The notes beneath the pieces are model-generated. The model was not told where the DNA came from. It did no database searches and was given only the letters and a program-made list of their open reading frames with translations. Shown here in pieces: positions 1 to 8,044 of a stretch of DNA of 64,000 nucleotides. This DNA comes from Nakazawaea peltata (taxonomy: Eukaryota > Ascomycota > Pichiomycetes > Alaninales > Pachysolenaceae): NCBI GenBank assembly GCA_001599355.1, contig BCGQ01000007.1, positions 686,620 through 750,619 of the forward strand. The letters are read 5' to 3'. The position numbers and the translations under genes are program-made. The stretch's first letter is position 1, and the number at the start of each line of letters is the position of its first letter.

Positions 1-1800
1 GTTGTTGAAGAATCTTTTGAGGAGGTTGATTTTAATAGTGTTGGGACTCGGTCGAGATCAGTTAGATATCAGACACGAAGTCAGTATCCGACCACTCGGA
101 GTCAGAAGCGGTCTGGGTCCCAGTATCCGAAGACTCGCAGTCAAAAGCCATCTCCGAGTCAATACCCGGAGTCACAGAGTCAATATCTGGAATCACGGAG
201 TCAAATCCAGAGCGCACAGAGTCAATATCCCCAGTCACAGAGTCAATTCCGTAAACAGAGTCAATTTTTAACCCCATCTCAAAAACTCAGAATCAAGAGA
301 AAAGAACTCTCTCTGAATTTAGATCTTTCCCTCAAAGAACCTACCGACTATGATGACGATCAACTCCCCGATGGGTTCATTGTCTTCAACGTCCCATTGT
401 CCAAGTCCTTGACTGCGTTATCTCATAAAGAACAACTCCCATTGTCAAATCTCAACTCGATTCCTGGAGTTTACCTGCATTCCCAACCTCCTTCGGTCTT
501 CAACAGTGCCGAGTCAAACAGATCCTCGGTCTTCAGTAATCTGAGCAGATCCACAGTCTCATCTGTATTCACAGACGACACTTTGGACCTGAAATTCTAC
601 ACCATCGAACTCAATAAAAGCATGGAAATGATGCAGACCGAGGAAAGCCAGCAGCGACTTTATCATTTGAAGAAACTAGCCAACCAACGTAACTCATGCC
701 GGGAATCGGTGTACTCAAATCTGTCCCAAACTTCGATAGTGAGCGAGACAACCTCTCTGCAAATCTCCAATACTCGTCCAAGTCATTTACCTCCAAAAGA
801 TAAATACGAAAGTTTGAAACATTCTCAAGATTATGAGACCATTCTCAGTAACCTGATGAAACTGGAGATTGAGAAATGCAATACCCATACTTCGTCGGTG
901 AAGAAACTGGAGAAACAACAGGACTTGGATTTGAAACTGTGGAGATCCATTCTGAACGATCAAACTAAATTGAAAGAACTGTTATCTAGAACTTCAACTC
1001 GTGAATTATGGTGGAGAGGAATCCCATCCGAGTTACGTCCGATGATTTGGTGTGATCAAATCGGTAATAAATTGAAGATCCGTCCAGATTTCGTGTCTTC
1101 GTCGGCCGAAAATCTCATCAAATCACTCTCAGAGTCCGATAAAACTCATCTTCGACAAATGATCAGAACTCATTGCTTCCCCAACTTGAATATAGCCCAG
1201 ATGAACGAACCTCTGATCATGCAAATCGTCTCGGCATTCATGAAATTCCACAACGTGTCCTCATCCCAATTGGAAATTGGCCTCTTCACTCTCACTCTGG
1301 TCTTATTACACAACATCAAATCCATAGACAAGTCATTCATTGCATTGTGTAATATCTTACATCGGAAATTACCGTACCAATTGAGAAGCGGACAAGTTGA
1401 TGAGGAGCTTTCGGCCCAATTGCTCTCGTTTGATCGGATTTTCAAGCGGAAAATCGATAGAATCGCAACTCATTTCCAAATTTACAACGTCAAATCACAA
1501 GAATTCCTCACAGAGATGTGCTCGTATTGTATGACTTCATATTTGGATCTCTCAAAGGCTTCAAGAGTCATAGATATCTACCTTTTTGAAGGAGATTCGT
1601 TCTTACTTCGTTGTGTCCTTGGGTTCATCCAAAAGATCGATTACAAGTTGTTTGGTAGTAAAGAAGAGATCATGAGAACTCTTGGACAGGATTGTCTTGT
1701 TCATTTGAATTGTAGACCGTCTAAAGAGGGGTTTAAATATTTTGATCTTGGGTTGGATGGTGATTTTTTTAAGACAGTTCGTGACATCTTACGGGACTAG
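1..1800 (+). CDS. TBC (Rab-GAP) domain protein, 5' truncated by the window edge
   Basis: The frame is open from base 1 to the TAG at 1798-1800, so the start codon lies outside the window; no ATG near 397 is needed. The first ~90 codons are a low-complexity region of repeated Ser-Gln-Tyr-Pro-like units (SQYP, SQSQ, TRSQ), followed by the acidic stretch DYDDDQLPDGF. The C-terminal half carries the TBC hallmark LWWRGIPSELRPMIW (about 1003-1050), a basic RTHCFP element resembling the arginine-finger motif, and the later helical segments. TBC proteins usually accelerate GTP hydrolysis by Rab GTPases in membrane traffic. The usual YxQG glutamine-finger motif is not obvious (SSQLEIG lies where it might be), so activity is uncertain. 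I cannot assign a specific GYP/MSB orthologue. Confidence 0.8.
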   Translation, partial: VVEESFEEVDFNSVGTRSRSVRYQTRSQYPTTRSQKRSGSQYPKTRSQKPSPSQYPESQSQYLESRSQIQSAQSQYPQSQSQFRKQSQFLTPSQKLRIKRKELSLNLDLSLKEPTDYDDDQLPDGFIVFNVPLSKSLTALSHKEQLPLSNLNSIPGVYLHSQPPSVFNSAESNRSSVFSNLSRSTVSSVFTDDTLDLKFYTIELNKSMEMMQTEESQQRLYHLKKLANQRNSCRESVYSNLSQTSIVSETTSLQISNTRPSHLPPKDKYESLKHSQDYETILSNLMKLEIEKCNTHTSSVKKLEKQQDLDLKLWRSILNDQTKLKELLSRTSTRELWWRGIPSELRPMIWCDQIGNKLKIRPDFVSSSAENLIKSLSESDKTHLRQMIRTHCFPNLNIAQMNEPLIMQIVSAFMKFHNVSSSQLEIGLFTLTLVLLHNIKSIDKSFIALCNILHRKLPYQLRSGQVDEELSAQLLSFDRIFKRKIDRIATHFQIYNVKSQEFLTEMCSYCMTSYLDLSKASRVIDIYLFEGDSFLLRCVLGFIQKIDYKLFGSKEEIMRTLGQDCLVHLNCRPSKEGFKYFDLGLDGDFFKTVRDILRD

Positions 1801-1814
1801 CTCATTAGTTCATT

Positions 1815-1885
1815 AGCTGACCACCTTGGCAGCTGACCACCTTGGAGCTCACCACCTTGGAGCTCACCACCTTGGAGCTCACCAT
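1815..1885. repeat. 15-bp tandem repeat, about 4-5 copies
   Basis: Units of the form AGCTCACCACCTTGG (first copies AGCTGACCACCTTGG) sit directly after the stop codon of the TBC gene, in the short gap between two convergent genes. This is a small minisatellite in a 3' untranslated region. Confidence 0.8.
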
Positions 1886-1967
1886 TTACGATTACATACT
1901 TATGTTTACTTCTTCTGATAGACTTCCGTCTAATACAATTACTTATACATTACTGGTCGAAGTCCTC

Positions 1968-4250
1968 TCACGACTTCCCCTCATTTATAGCCTTCAATAA
2001 ATCATCTCCATCGGTAGATGCCTTCACTTGAATCACATACGTTTGTAAAACTCCCTCTCCGTCAACTGTTGGGAACTTGATCATATTCCCCTTAGGACCC
2101 ATTTTCTCGAAATTGAAATTCTGGTGAATCAACGAGTTCAATAACACTCTTAATGAGCCGTCGGCACGGACAAGGACTCTCGTCTTGGATGTTTGTGGGT
2201 TATACAATACTTTCAATTCTCCGAGTCCCTTGGAGTCGTACTTTCCCTCAGTTAAAAGTAAGATCTTAGCACGTTTGGTGTATTTGATTTGTTCATCTTC
2301 TTCTCCGGTTTTAGTTTCGGTTTTTTGGGTTAATTCGACGATTGGTTTGAAGTTTGTTTTTGGTTCGTCTTGAGCTGGATCGTCGGTCACAGTTTCGGTC
2401 AGAGTTTCGGTCAGAGTTGTCGGAGTTTCAGTCAGAGCTGACCCGGCATTAGCCAGAGTTGATCCGAAACTGAACAGAGATGAACTTGGAGTTGATCCGA
2501 AATTGAAATTAGAAGAGAATGAGAATTTTGGTTTATCGGTTGAGTCGGTGGTAGTGCCAGTAGCAGTGCCAGTAGCAGCACCGGTAGCAGCTCCAGTTTC
2601 TGTACCACTGACTGGGGCAGCTCCAAAGGTGAAAGGTTTAGCTCCAAATGAGAATTTCGGTTTCTCCTCGCTCTTCTCCTCCCCCTTCTCTTCAGTCTTT
2701 CCAGCTCCAAATGAAAATGCCGGCTTAGATTCCTTAGATTCTTCAGATGCTCCAGTTGAACTGAAACTAAAAGCAGGTTTAGAAGAGTCTCCGAAACTAA
2801 AGGTTGGTTTATCTTTTGGTTCAGTAGAAGTTGAAGCTCCGAAACTGAAGGCTGGCTTTTCAGTTGAAGTTGGCTTTTCAGTAGTACCATTGGTAGAAGC
2901 TCCGAAACTGAAAGCTGGTTTAGCTGGAGTTTCATCTTTAGAAGTGGCTCCAAAACTGAAAGCTGGTTTAGCTGGAGTCTCCTCTTTGGTGGAAGCTCCA
3001 AATGAGAAAGCCGGTTTGGCTGGAGTCTCGTCCTTGGAAGCGGTTCCAAAGGTGAATGGTTTAGCTGGTTCGGAGGATTTAGAGTCGGAGCCGAAACTGA
3101 ATGCAGGAGTGTTTGAACCGAAACTGAATGGAGGTTGAGTTGAATTTGTACCCTCGGTGCCCTCGGTCTTGCCCTCGGTTTTATCCTCGGTTTTTTCCTC
3201 AATCTCACCCTCGGTTTTACCCTCGATCTTACCCTCGGTTTTACCCTCGGTCTCTACAGGTCCACTCTTTGGTAACTCAAACTTAAACCCATTCGCACTA
3301 TCAAGTTTAAATCCACCAAAGAACGATTTAGTCTCAGTTGGTTTAGCAGCCAACGTGAATTGAGGTCCCTCCACCTTAATATCATCATCACTATCACTGT
3401 CTTCACTATCACTATTAGGAGGTTTAGGACCAAAAGTGAAGGCCGAATTCTTGGTGGTTGGAGGCAGAGCGAGGGTGAATTGTGGACCTTCGACTTTGAT
3501 TTCGTCGTCTGATTCATCTGAAGATGATTCTGGGGCTGTCAGAGCAGGGGCAACTACTGGTGGAGCTGCCAGAACTGGGGCTGCCAGAACTGGGGCAGGT
3601 GCTGCTGGTGCTGCTGGTGCTGCTGGTGCTGCTGGAGCCACTGGCTTACTCAAGAAACTGAACACATTCGATTTTGGAGTTTCAGTTGCTGGTGCTGGTG
3701 CTGGAACTGGTGCCGTGACTGGTGCCGTGACTGGTGCCGTGACTGCTGGAACTGGTGCTGATGCCACTGGCTTGAAACTGAATCCATCTCCCTTCTTCTC
3801 AATCCCATCAACATACACTATATACTTCTCTAAAATCGATTTCAAATCGGCTGTAGGATCATTTTCAAAGCTCTTCTTAATCGCATCCACAAACTTGCTA
3901 TTTAATGCCTTCATTTTACTATTTCTCTCCACCTTATCATCACCTGAAGTACTCAGAATTGGAGTAGTGGCAGCCGCAGTCGCAGTCACAGCCCCAAATG
4001 AAGGGAAACTTGGCTTCACTGCTGGTGCCAGAGCCATAGCTCCAAATGAGAATCCATTACTACTTCCGTTGGACCCACCATTAGCTCCAACCCCCCTCTT
4101 AAACCCCCTCGGTTTCAAGATCTTTCTACCTGACAAGACTGAAGCTGAAGCCTGTTTTGGCCCTTGTGGTGTGTCGCTGTCTTCGTCAGATGGCTCTATG
4201 TAAGCATTTCTATCGGTCAATTGCTCGTCGGCTCTTCTCTTGCCAGACAT
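1968..4250 (-). CDS. NUP2: Nup2-like FG nucleoporin with C-terminal Ran-binding domain
   Basis: This 760-residue protein has the three-part layout of yeast Nup2. The N-terminus (MSGKRRADEQ, then an acidic SDEDSD patch and the basic RKILKPRGFKR) resembles the part that binds importin-alpha and the pore basket. The middle is rich in Pro/Ala and has two copies of a KVEGPQFTL motif, a Gly-Lys-Thr-Glu repeat, then about ten FSFG/FXFG repeats (roughly residues 370-620). The last ~120 residues form a RanBD1 domain (KRAKILLLTEGKYDSKGLGE through NMIKFPTVDGEG). It would act at the nuclear pore in recycling of importin-alpha and binding Gsp1/Ran-GTP. The start is the first ATG (4248-4250). The middle region is repetitive and probably polymorphic. 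Confidence 0.93.
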   Translation of the reverse strand: MSGKRRADEQLTDRNAYIEPSDEDSDTPQGPKQASASVLSGRKILKPRGFKRGVGANGGSNGSSNGFSFGAMALAPAVKPSFPSFGAVTATAAATTPILSTSGDDKVERNSKMKALNSKFVDAIKKSFENDPTADLKSILEKYIVYVDGIEKKGDGFSFKPVASAPVPAVTAPVTAPVTAPVPAPAPATETPKSNVFSFLSKPVAPAAPAAPAAPAAPAPVLAAPVLAAPPVVAPALTAPESSSDESDDEIKVEGPQFTLALPPTTKNSAFTFGPKPPNSDSEDSDSDDDIKVEGPQFTLAAKPTETKSFFGGFKLDSANGFKFELPKSGPVETEGKTEGKIEGKTEGEIEEKTEDKTEGKTEGTEGTNSTQPPFSFGSNTPAFSFGSDSKSSEPAKPFTFGTASKDETPAKPAFSFGASTKEETPAKPAFSFGATSKDETPAKPAFSFGASTNGTTEKPTSTEKPAFSFGASTSTEPKDKPTFSFGDSSKPAFSFSSTGASEESKESKPAFSFGAGKTEEKGEEKSEEKPKFSFGAKPFTFGAAPVSGTETGAATGAATGTATGTTTDSTDKPKFSFSSNFNFGSTPSSSLFSFGSTLANAGSALTETPTTLTETLTETVTDDPAQDEPKTNFKPIVELTQKTETKTGEEDEQIKYTKRAKILLLTEGKYDSKGLGELKVLYNPQTSKTRVLVRADGSLRVLLNSLIHQNFNFEKMGPKGNMIKFPTVDGEGVLQTYVIQVKASTDGDDLLKAINEGKS

Positions 4251-4680
4251 GACTATGATGGTCTAGTGGTATTCCCTCTGTAAACTGAATGCCTTTTCAA
4301 CTGTTGAATGGCATCTTCTAAACTGCTTTGAGATTGTTTCAAGCCAAATAGGGGCTGTTGGGGTGGGTTGGTGTTAGGATGTTTCGAGGAGGGACACAGA
4401 TCTCATGTTTAGGGTTGTTGCCCTGTACTTCTTCAAAGTCACATTTTTGTTACGGTCGAATTCCCATTTCCAGTATTTTAGGGGCGCCAGTAATCCCAAT
4501 TTCCCCTTTCCCTACTAAGAAATTTCGCGCATCAAACACGACTTTTCCTTAAGGAGGGAAAAATTTTTTTCTCATTTCGTTTCTTTGGCTTTTTTTTCCA
4601 TTTTTTTATATTAATTTATTCACTTATTTGTTTCTCTTTTGTTTCGTTACAGAATTGATAAGGTATCATTAATCATTAAC
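4251..4680. promoter_or_regulatory. Divergent promoter NUP2 / RPS25 with Tbf1-type site
   Basis: This gap separates NUP2 (minus) from RPS25 (plus). It contains TTAGGGTT at 4409-4416, the TTAGGG core recognised by Tbf1, which drives ribosomal-protein genes in several yeasts (family knowledge). A T-rich tract with TATATTAA (near 4608) precedes the likely RPS25 start site. The RPP0 promoter in this window also carries a TTAGGG-type core. Binding is inferred, not shown. Confidence 0.45.
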
Positions 4681-4923
4681 GTAAGTGAGATTATTCAAAG
4701 GAGAGTGGATTGGATAGAACAGTCAATCAATGGATTTGTAGTGGAATAGCGAGAATCGACTGATCAAGTGAATATAAATGGATCCATTGGAGTGAAGTCA
4801 AGATTGAAGATTAGTTGAATGACACACATTCATCTCTAGGGATAATGAAAGTTTTTAGATGTTCTTCCACCCATCCTTCCCCCATCATTCCCATCTAATA
4901 ACCACCATACTAACACCTTCCAG
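4681..4923 (+). other. 5'UTR intron of RPS25 (243 nt)
   Basis: The donor GTAAGT is at 4681-4686, the branch site TACTAAC at 4908-4914 and the acceptor CAG ends at 4923, one base before the RPS25 ATG. All three match the signals seen in the other introns of this window. Removing it leaves a short leader joined directly to A-ATG. The reading frame extends upstream through the acceptor, but that extension has no counterpart in eS25 proteins. Confidence 0.75.
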
Positions 4924-4924
4924 A

Positions 4925-5251
4925 ATGCCACCAAAGATTCAACAATCTAAAGCTGCTAAGGCTGCCGCCGCCATGGCCGGTGGTAAGAAGTCCAAGAAGA
5001 AGTGGTCCAAGGGTAAGGTTAAGGACAAGGCTAACCACGTTGTTGTTCTTGACCAAGAGAAATACGACAGAATCTTCAAGGAAGTTCAAACCTACAAGTT
5101 TGTTTCCGTCTCTGTTTTGATTGATAGATTAAAGGTTGGTGGTTCCATCGCCAGAGTTGCTTTGAGACATTTGGAGAGAGAGGGTGTCATCAAGCCAATC
5201 TTGAAGCACTCCAAGCAACTGATTTACACCAGAGCTACTGCTGCTGAGTAA
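4925..5251 (+). CDS. RPS25: 40S ribosomal protein eS25
   Basis: This 108-residue protein begins [17 protein letters not shown], exactly as yeast eS25, with the lysine-rich [11 protein letters not shown] segment and the winged-helix core ending [12 protein letters not shown]. An in-frame upstream ATG at 4859 exists but lies inside the predicted intron, so the start at 4925 is preferred. Codon 99 is CTG (5219-5221); S. cerevisiae has Ala there, which supports CUG-Ala decoding. It is a small-subunit component near the head of the 40S, likely co-regulated with RPP0 in this window. Confidence 0.96.
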   Translation: MPPKIQQSKAAKAAAAMAGGKKSKKKWSKGKVKDKANHVVVLDQEKYDRIFKEVQTYKFVSVSVLIDRLKVGGSIARVALRHLEREGVIKPILKHSKQLIYTRATAAE

Positions 5252-5616
5252 ACTTAATTCTGTATACGAAGCAATAACATACATGGAAGATTATAATTTA
5301 TAATAAAGTTATATCTAAGAGATAGATGTAGAGTAAAAGAGTAGAGGAGATTGGGTGAGTGATCGAGATAGACTGTGAGTGATTCCAAGATTTCCCTCTC
5401 ATCCAACTTTCCTGACCCTTCGTTCATTTTGCGTTTCCTGGCCCTTCGTCCATTCCTGGCCCATTCCCCCTCCCCCTTCTGCCTGGCTTCTCTGCCTCCT
5501 CTGCCTCCTCTGTCTCCTCCTGGCCCTCCCTGGCCCCTCCCGCCTGCGCTTCCTCACAAAGAAAATTTTTCCTAAGAAAAAATTTTCCCTATAAAAACCA
5601 CACACAATCCTCTTCC
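5252..5616. other. Intergenic; pyrimidine-rich tract and TATA box of the snoRNA host
   Basis: After RPS25 comes an AT-rich 3' region, then a strongly C/T-rich run (about 5440-5545) that opens several meaningless frames. A TATAAAA box lies at 5590-5596, preceded by AAAATTTTTCC-like A/T blocks. It is well placed to drive the non-coding transcript that follows. No protein gene is seen. Confidence 0.5.
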
Positions 5617-5852
5617 TACAATTATTTAGCTAACTACCCAAGTAGCGATGGAGATCAAAGGGATCAAAGGGATCAAGTTGAAAGGGTAAAGTTGAGAATA
5701 AATCAAGCACCAATCAATCGTCTCCCCTTCGCTTTTCGTTGATGCCACTCGACCATTGATTCAGGACAGTCGTCGTGTTTCAATTGAGAGTGACCTCATC
5801 CCCCCTCCATATAAAGGTATGTTCATCTCCCCCCACCCTCATTTAAAGTATA

Positions 5853-5960
5853 CGAAAGTGTAATTTAATGATTAAAACAAATGATGTAACTTTATAAGCT
5901 GAGGATGTATATGCAGGACTAAAAAAAAGTTAGGAATTCTTCGTTTATGAATTACTTTCG
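5853..5960 (+). ncRNA. SNR57: Box C/D snoRNA, snR57-like (18S rRNA 2'-O-methylation guide)
   Basis: A terminal stem forms between CGAAAGTGTAATT (5853-5865) and AATTACTTTCG (5950-5960), with a two-base bulge. Box C is ATGATTA (5868-5874) or ATGATGT (5881-5887), and a degenerate box D ATGA lies at 5947-5950. The guide TAGGAATTCTTCGTT (5931-5945) can pair with the 18S segment AACGAGGAAUUCCUA over 15 bp (one G-U). The fifth base upstream of box D faces the G that I believe is Gm1572, the snR57 target. The weak boxes make the exact ends less certain than for the next two snoRNAs. Confidence 0.72.
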
Positions 5961-6045
5961 AATGCCATGAGAGTGGGTCTTTTTCATAGCACTGTGTGCG
6001 AGTATGCTAACAAGTTCTAAAAGGTATGTTCATATTTAAGAGAAT

Positions 6046-6149
6046 TGTTGGTTTGAATGATGAATGGTTTTCACAATCTTTACTAATCGGTGAATCTTGA
6101 GATGTACCAGATTAACACATGCATCACCATCTGACTTAGATCACCAACA
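6046..6149 (+). ncRNA. SNR55: Box C/D snoRNA, snR55-like (18S rRNA 2'-O-methylation guide)
   Basis: A perfect 7-bp terminal pairing TGTTGGT (6046-6052) with ACCAACA (6143-6149) brackets a consensus box C ATGATGA (6057-6063) and box D CTGA (6131-6134). The guide CATGCATCACCAT (6118-6130) pairs over 13 bp (two G-U) with the 18S segment GUGGUGGUGCAUG. The box D+5 rule points to the U that corresponds, from memory, to Um1269, the snR55 target. It lies in intron unit B of the host gene. Confidence 0.8.
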
Positions 6150-6216
6150 TGTTGTTCCTTATGTTCGACTACTAACTGTGATAATAGTAAGTATTTATTT
6201 GTTGCTAAGATGCCAA

Positions 6217-6325
6217 TTGACATTTATAACCTGATGATAAACCTTTTTTTTCAGTTCTGCTTCTGAACCATTCTGAAGATAACCCTTTTACCAAAGCTCA
6301 AATATCTGAGACTTATAAATGTCAA
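6217..6325 (+). ncRNA. SNR61: Box C/D snoRNA, snR61-like (25S rRNA 2'-O-methylation guide)
   Basis: A perfect 13-bp inverted repeat, TTGACATTTATAA (6217-6229) with TTATAAATGTCAA (6313-6325), encloses box C CTGATGA (6231-6237), an internal D' CTGA (6263-6266) and box D CTGA (6306-6309). The sequence CAGTTCTGCTT just before D' (6252-6262) is perfectly complementary to the conserved 25S segment AAGCAGAACUG. The +5 position marks the A I take to be Am1133, the snR61 target. A second guide may precede box D. It lies in intron unit C. Confidence 0.87.
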
Positions 6326-6448
6326 TGGCTTTCAATTTATCGATAGTTAACTAACAATTAGGAAAGGATTCTCATATATTGGAAATATATAGAAATAAAA
6401 ATACAAAATAGAGTGATAGCTAGTCTATTTCATTATGATCGTAATGTC

Positions 6449-7276
6449 TCATTTCTTGATTTGGAAGCTGTAACTGCTTTTAGCCTCTTGTTTCTTCAGT
6501 AAGAAGGATTTAATATCGGTCCACATGGATTGAATCTTTGGATTCTTTTGTTTCAGTAAGACTCCATCTAACTTGATGATAACAGAATAAACAAGAGCCT
6601 TTGTGTCATCATTGAACAGTAATTTCAATGAGTAGAATAAAGTGAAGATGACCAAAGCATAACCTGAAGTTCCTCTTAATAACAAAGTATCGACAAACAA
6701 CAAAACGAATAAAAGTAATTCATTGTATACGATCACTTTCTCTATCAGTTTAGCATTCAGCACAATTGGCTTGATCTTAAACATAGTACTCAATTGTAAA
6801 AGAGAGATGAGAGCAAAAGGTAAGATCTTGAATAAACTGGAACGGTTGAAAATCCAAACTAAAGCAAGTAATAAGTACTGGAAATTCTCCGTAGTTAACA
6901 ATGCAAAGTAAGATGGAGCAACTTTACCAAACAGATTAACCATTGATACAAAATACAGTACCACTGATCCCAAGAGACCAACCACGTAACTGATAGTAGC
7001 GATCCAAGATTGATGACTCTTATAAGTAAGGTAATACAAACTATAGATCACAGTACCCACGATACATAATACATGACCAGCAATCCACAGGTACTTATCA
7101 TAAGCCTTTGGTTTCAGCTCGATCTTTCTCAATCTCTTCTTAACGATCTTAGGAGGTTTCGAAGGAGTTTTATACTGTGATGAAGGGGCGGTAACCGAGT
7201 CCTTCAATGGAGTAGAAGGTGCTGTACTCGTGCCTTGAGATTGATTTCCATTACTATAATTGGATCCTCCGTTCAT
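6449..7276 (-). CDS. Pom33/Per33 (TMEM33) family membrane protein
   Basis: This 275-residue protein has a disordered Ser/Thr/Pro-rich N-terminus (about 1-50), then LKPKAYDKYLWIAGHVLC and at least four to five hydrophobic segments typical of TMEM33 (around residues 60-85, 88-112, 125-165 and 185-215). It ends in a Lys-rich amphipathic tail (FLLKKQEAKSSYSFQIKK). Family members sit in the ER and nuclear envelope, and Pom33 helps distribute nuclear pore complexes through a C-terminal amphipathic helix. The start is the first ATG. Whether it corresponds to POM33 or PER33 cannot be told from sequence alone; one copy is seen here. Confidence 0.8.
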   Translation of the reverse strand: MNGGSNYSNGNQSQGTSTAPSTPLKDSVTAPSSQYKTPSKPPKIVKKRLRKIELKPKAYDKYLWIAGHVLCIVGTVIYSLYYLTYKSHQSWIATISYVVGLLGSVVLYFVSMVNLFGKVAPSYFALLTTENFQYLLLALVWIFNRSSLFKILPFALISLLQLSTMFKIKPIVLNAKLIEKVIVYNELLLFVLLFVDTLLLRGTSGYALVIFTLFYSLKLLFNDDTKALVYSVIIKLDGVLLKQKNPKIQSMWTDIKSFLLKKQEAKSSYSFQIKK

Positions 7277-7641
7277 TTCAACTTATCAATCTATGTAACT
7301 TGACCTAATTGGTTGTTTTACAATCACCCAATTCCAAAGCAACCAATCTTTATGATCAGAAAATGAAATTGGCCTGTATTTTTTCCCCTGTCAAGGCGCA
7401 AAATTTCAGTTAGCGAGTTTGAAGGGTCGTGTAAGGGGGAACATAATAGTTTCGTATTTGGCTCTCCTCAGCACTCAGCTTTTTGTTACTTTTCATTATT
7501 TGCTCTGATAAATTCTTCCCTTCCTCTCTCTCTCCCTCTCTCTCTCGCTCTTTTCGTATTTCGCTCCATGCGCTACAATTCAAAACAACCAACGCGTCTA
7601 ACCAATTTAACTACCATTTAAACTACAGCTACCACCACACC

Positions 7642-7986
7642 ATGACTTCTTTACCCCTTCTGACCACTGTGGCAGATCATCACATAGACGCCTCCCAAGT
7701 ATCACCACTCGAACTCCAAGTGCTACAAGAATACGCCAAACTCCTGGCTCAACTACAAAGTTTACTACACAAAATCTACCAATTAAAGAACTTAAACAGT
7801 CAACAATTGAGTGATAATTTACGGATCTTAGAGACCAAATTGTCGTTAGTTTTCACATTATTCAAAGGAAGTGTCTATGCTTTGTTCTTGCAGACGAAAA
7901 TCAACATGAATCAATCCAATAATAACCCCAATATCGATGATGATAAAGACGACCACACCGCTTCCACTTTGAATTCAAACTACTAA
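7642..7986 (+). CDS. DAD3: DASH/Dam1 complex subunit Dad3
   Basis: This 114-residue protein contains the Dad3 core: VSPLELQVLQEYAKLLAQLQ near residue 15-35 and LETKLSLVFTLFKGSVYALF near residues 70-90, matching the yeast pattern LSPLQQEVLDKYKQL and KIGLVGTLLKGSVYSL. The tail is Asn/Asp-rich. It is a small helical subunit of the ring complex that couples kinetochores to spindle microtubules. The frame is open upstream without an ATG, and the ATG at 7642 gives the expected size (S. cerevisiae is 94 aa). Confidence 0.9.
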   Translation: MTSLPLLTTVADHHIDASQVSPLELQVLQEYAKLLAQLQSLLHKIYQLKNLNSQQLSDNLRILETKLSLVFTLFKGSVYALFLQTKINMNQSNNNPNIDDDKDDHTASTLNSNY

Positions 7987-8044
7987 ATAACCTACGGATC
8001 AACATTGTACAATATATCTATTTTTTACTGAAAATTGTAGTGTT

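Larger units (their letters stand above)
5617..6410 (+). ncRNA. Non-coding snoRNA host gene with three consecutive introns
   Basis: There is no sustained reading frame here, only a 13-codon one at 5649. Three intron units each enclose one box C/D snoRNA. Unit A: donor GTATGT 5817-5822, branch TGCTAAC 6005-6011, acceptor AG 6022-6023. Unit B: donor GTATGT 6024-6029, branch TACTAAC 6170-6176, acceptor AG 6186-6187. Unit C: donor GTAAGT 6187-6192, branch-like TAACTAAC 6348-6355, acceptor AG 6360-6361. The acceptor of A abuts the donor of B with no exon between, and the acceptor of B shares its G with the donor of C, so splicing would be stepwise (recursive). Transcript ends are guesses: TATA at 5590, and the 3' end before the convergent gene that stops at 6449. 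Confidence 0.75.

Noticed and set aside
2432-4203. Long antisense and alternative frames over NUP2
   Set aside because: They are shadows of FG and Ala/Pro repeats and have no independent start context.
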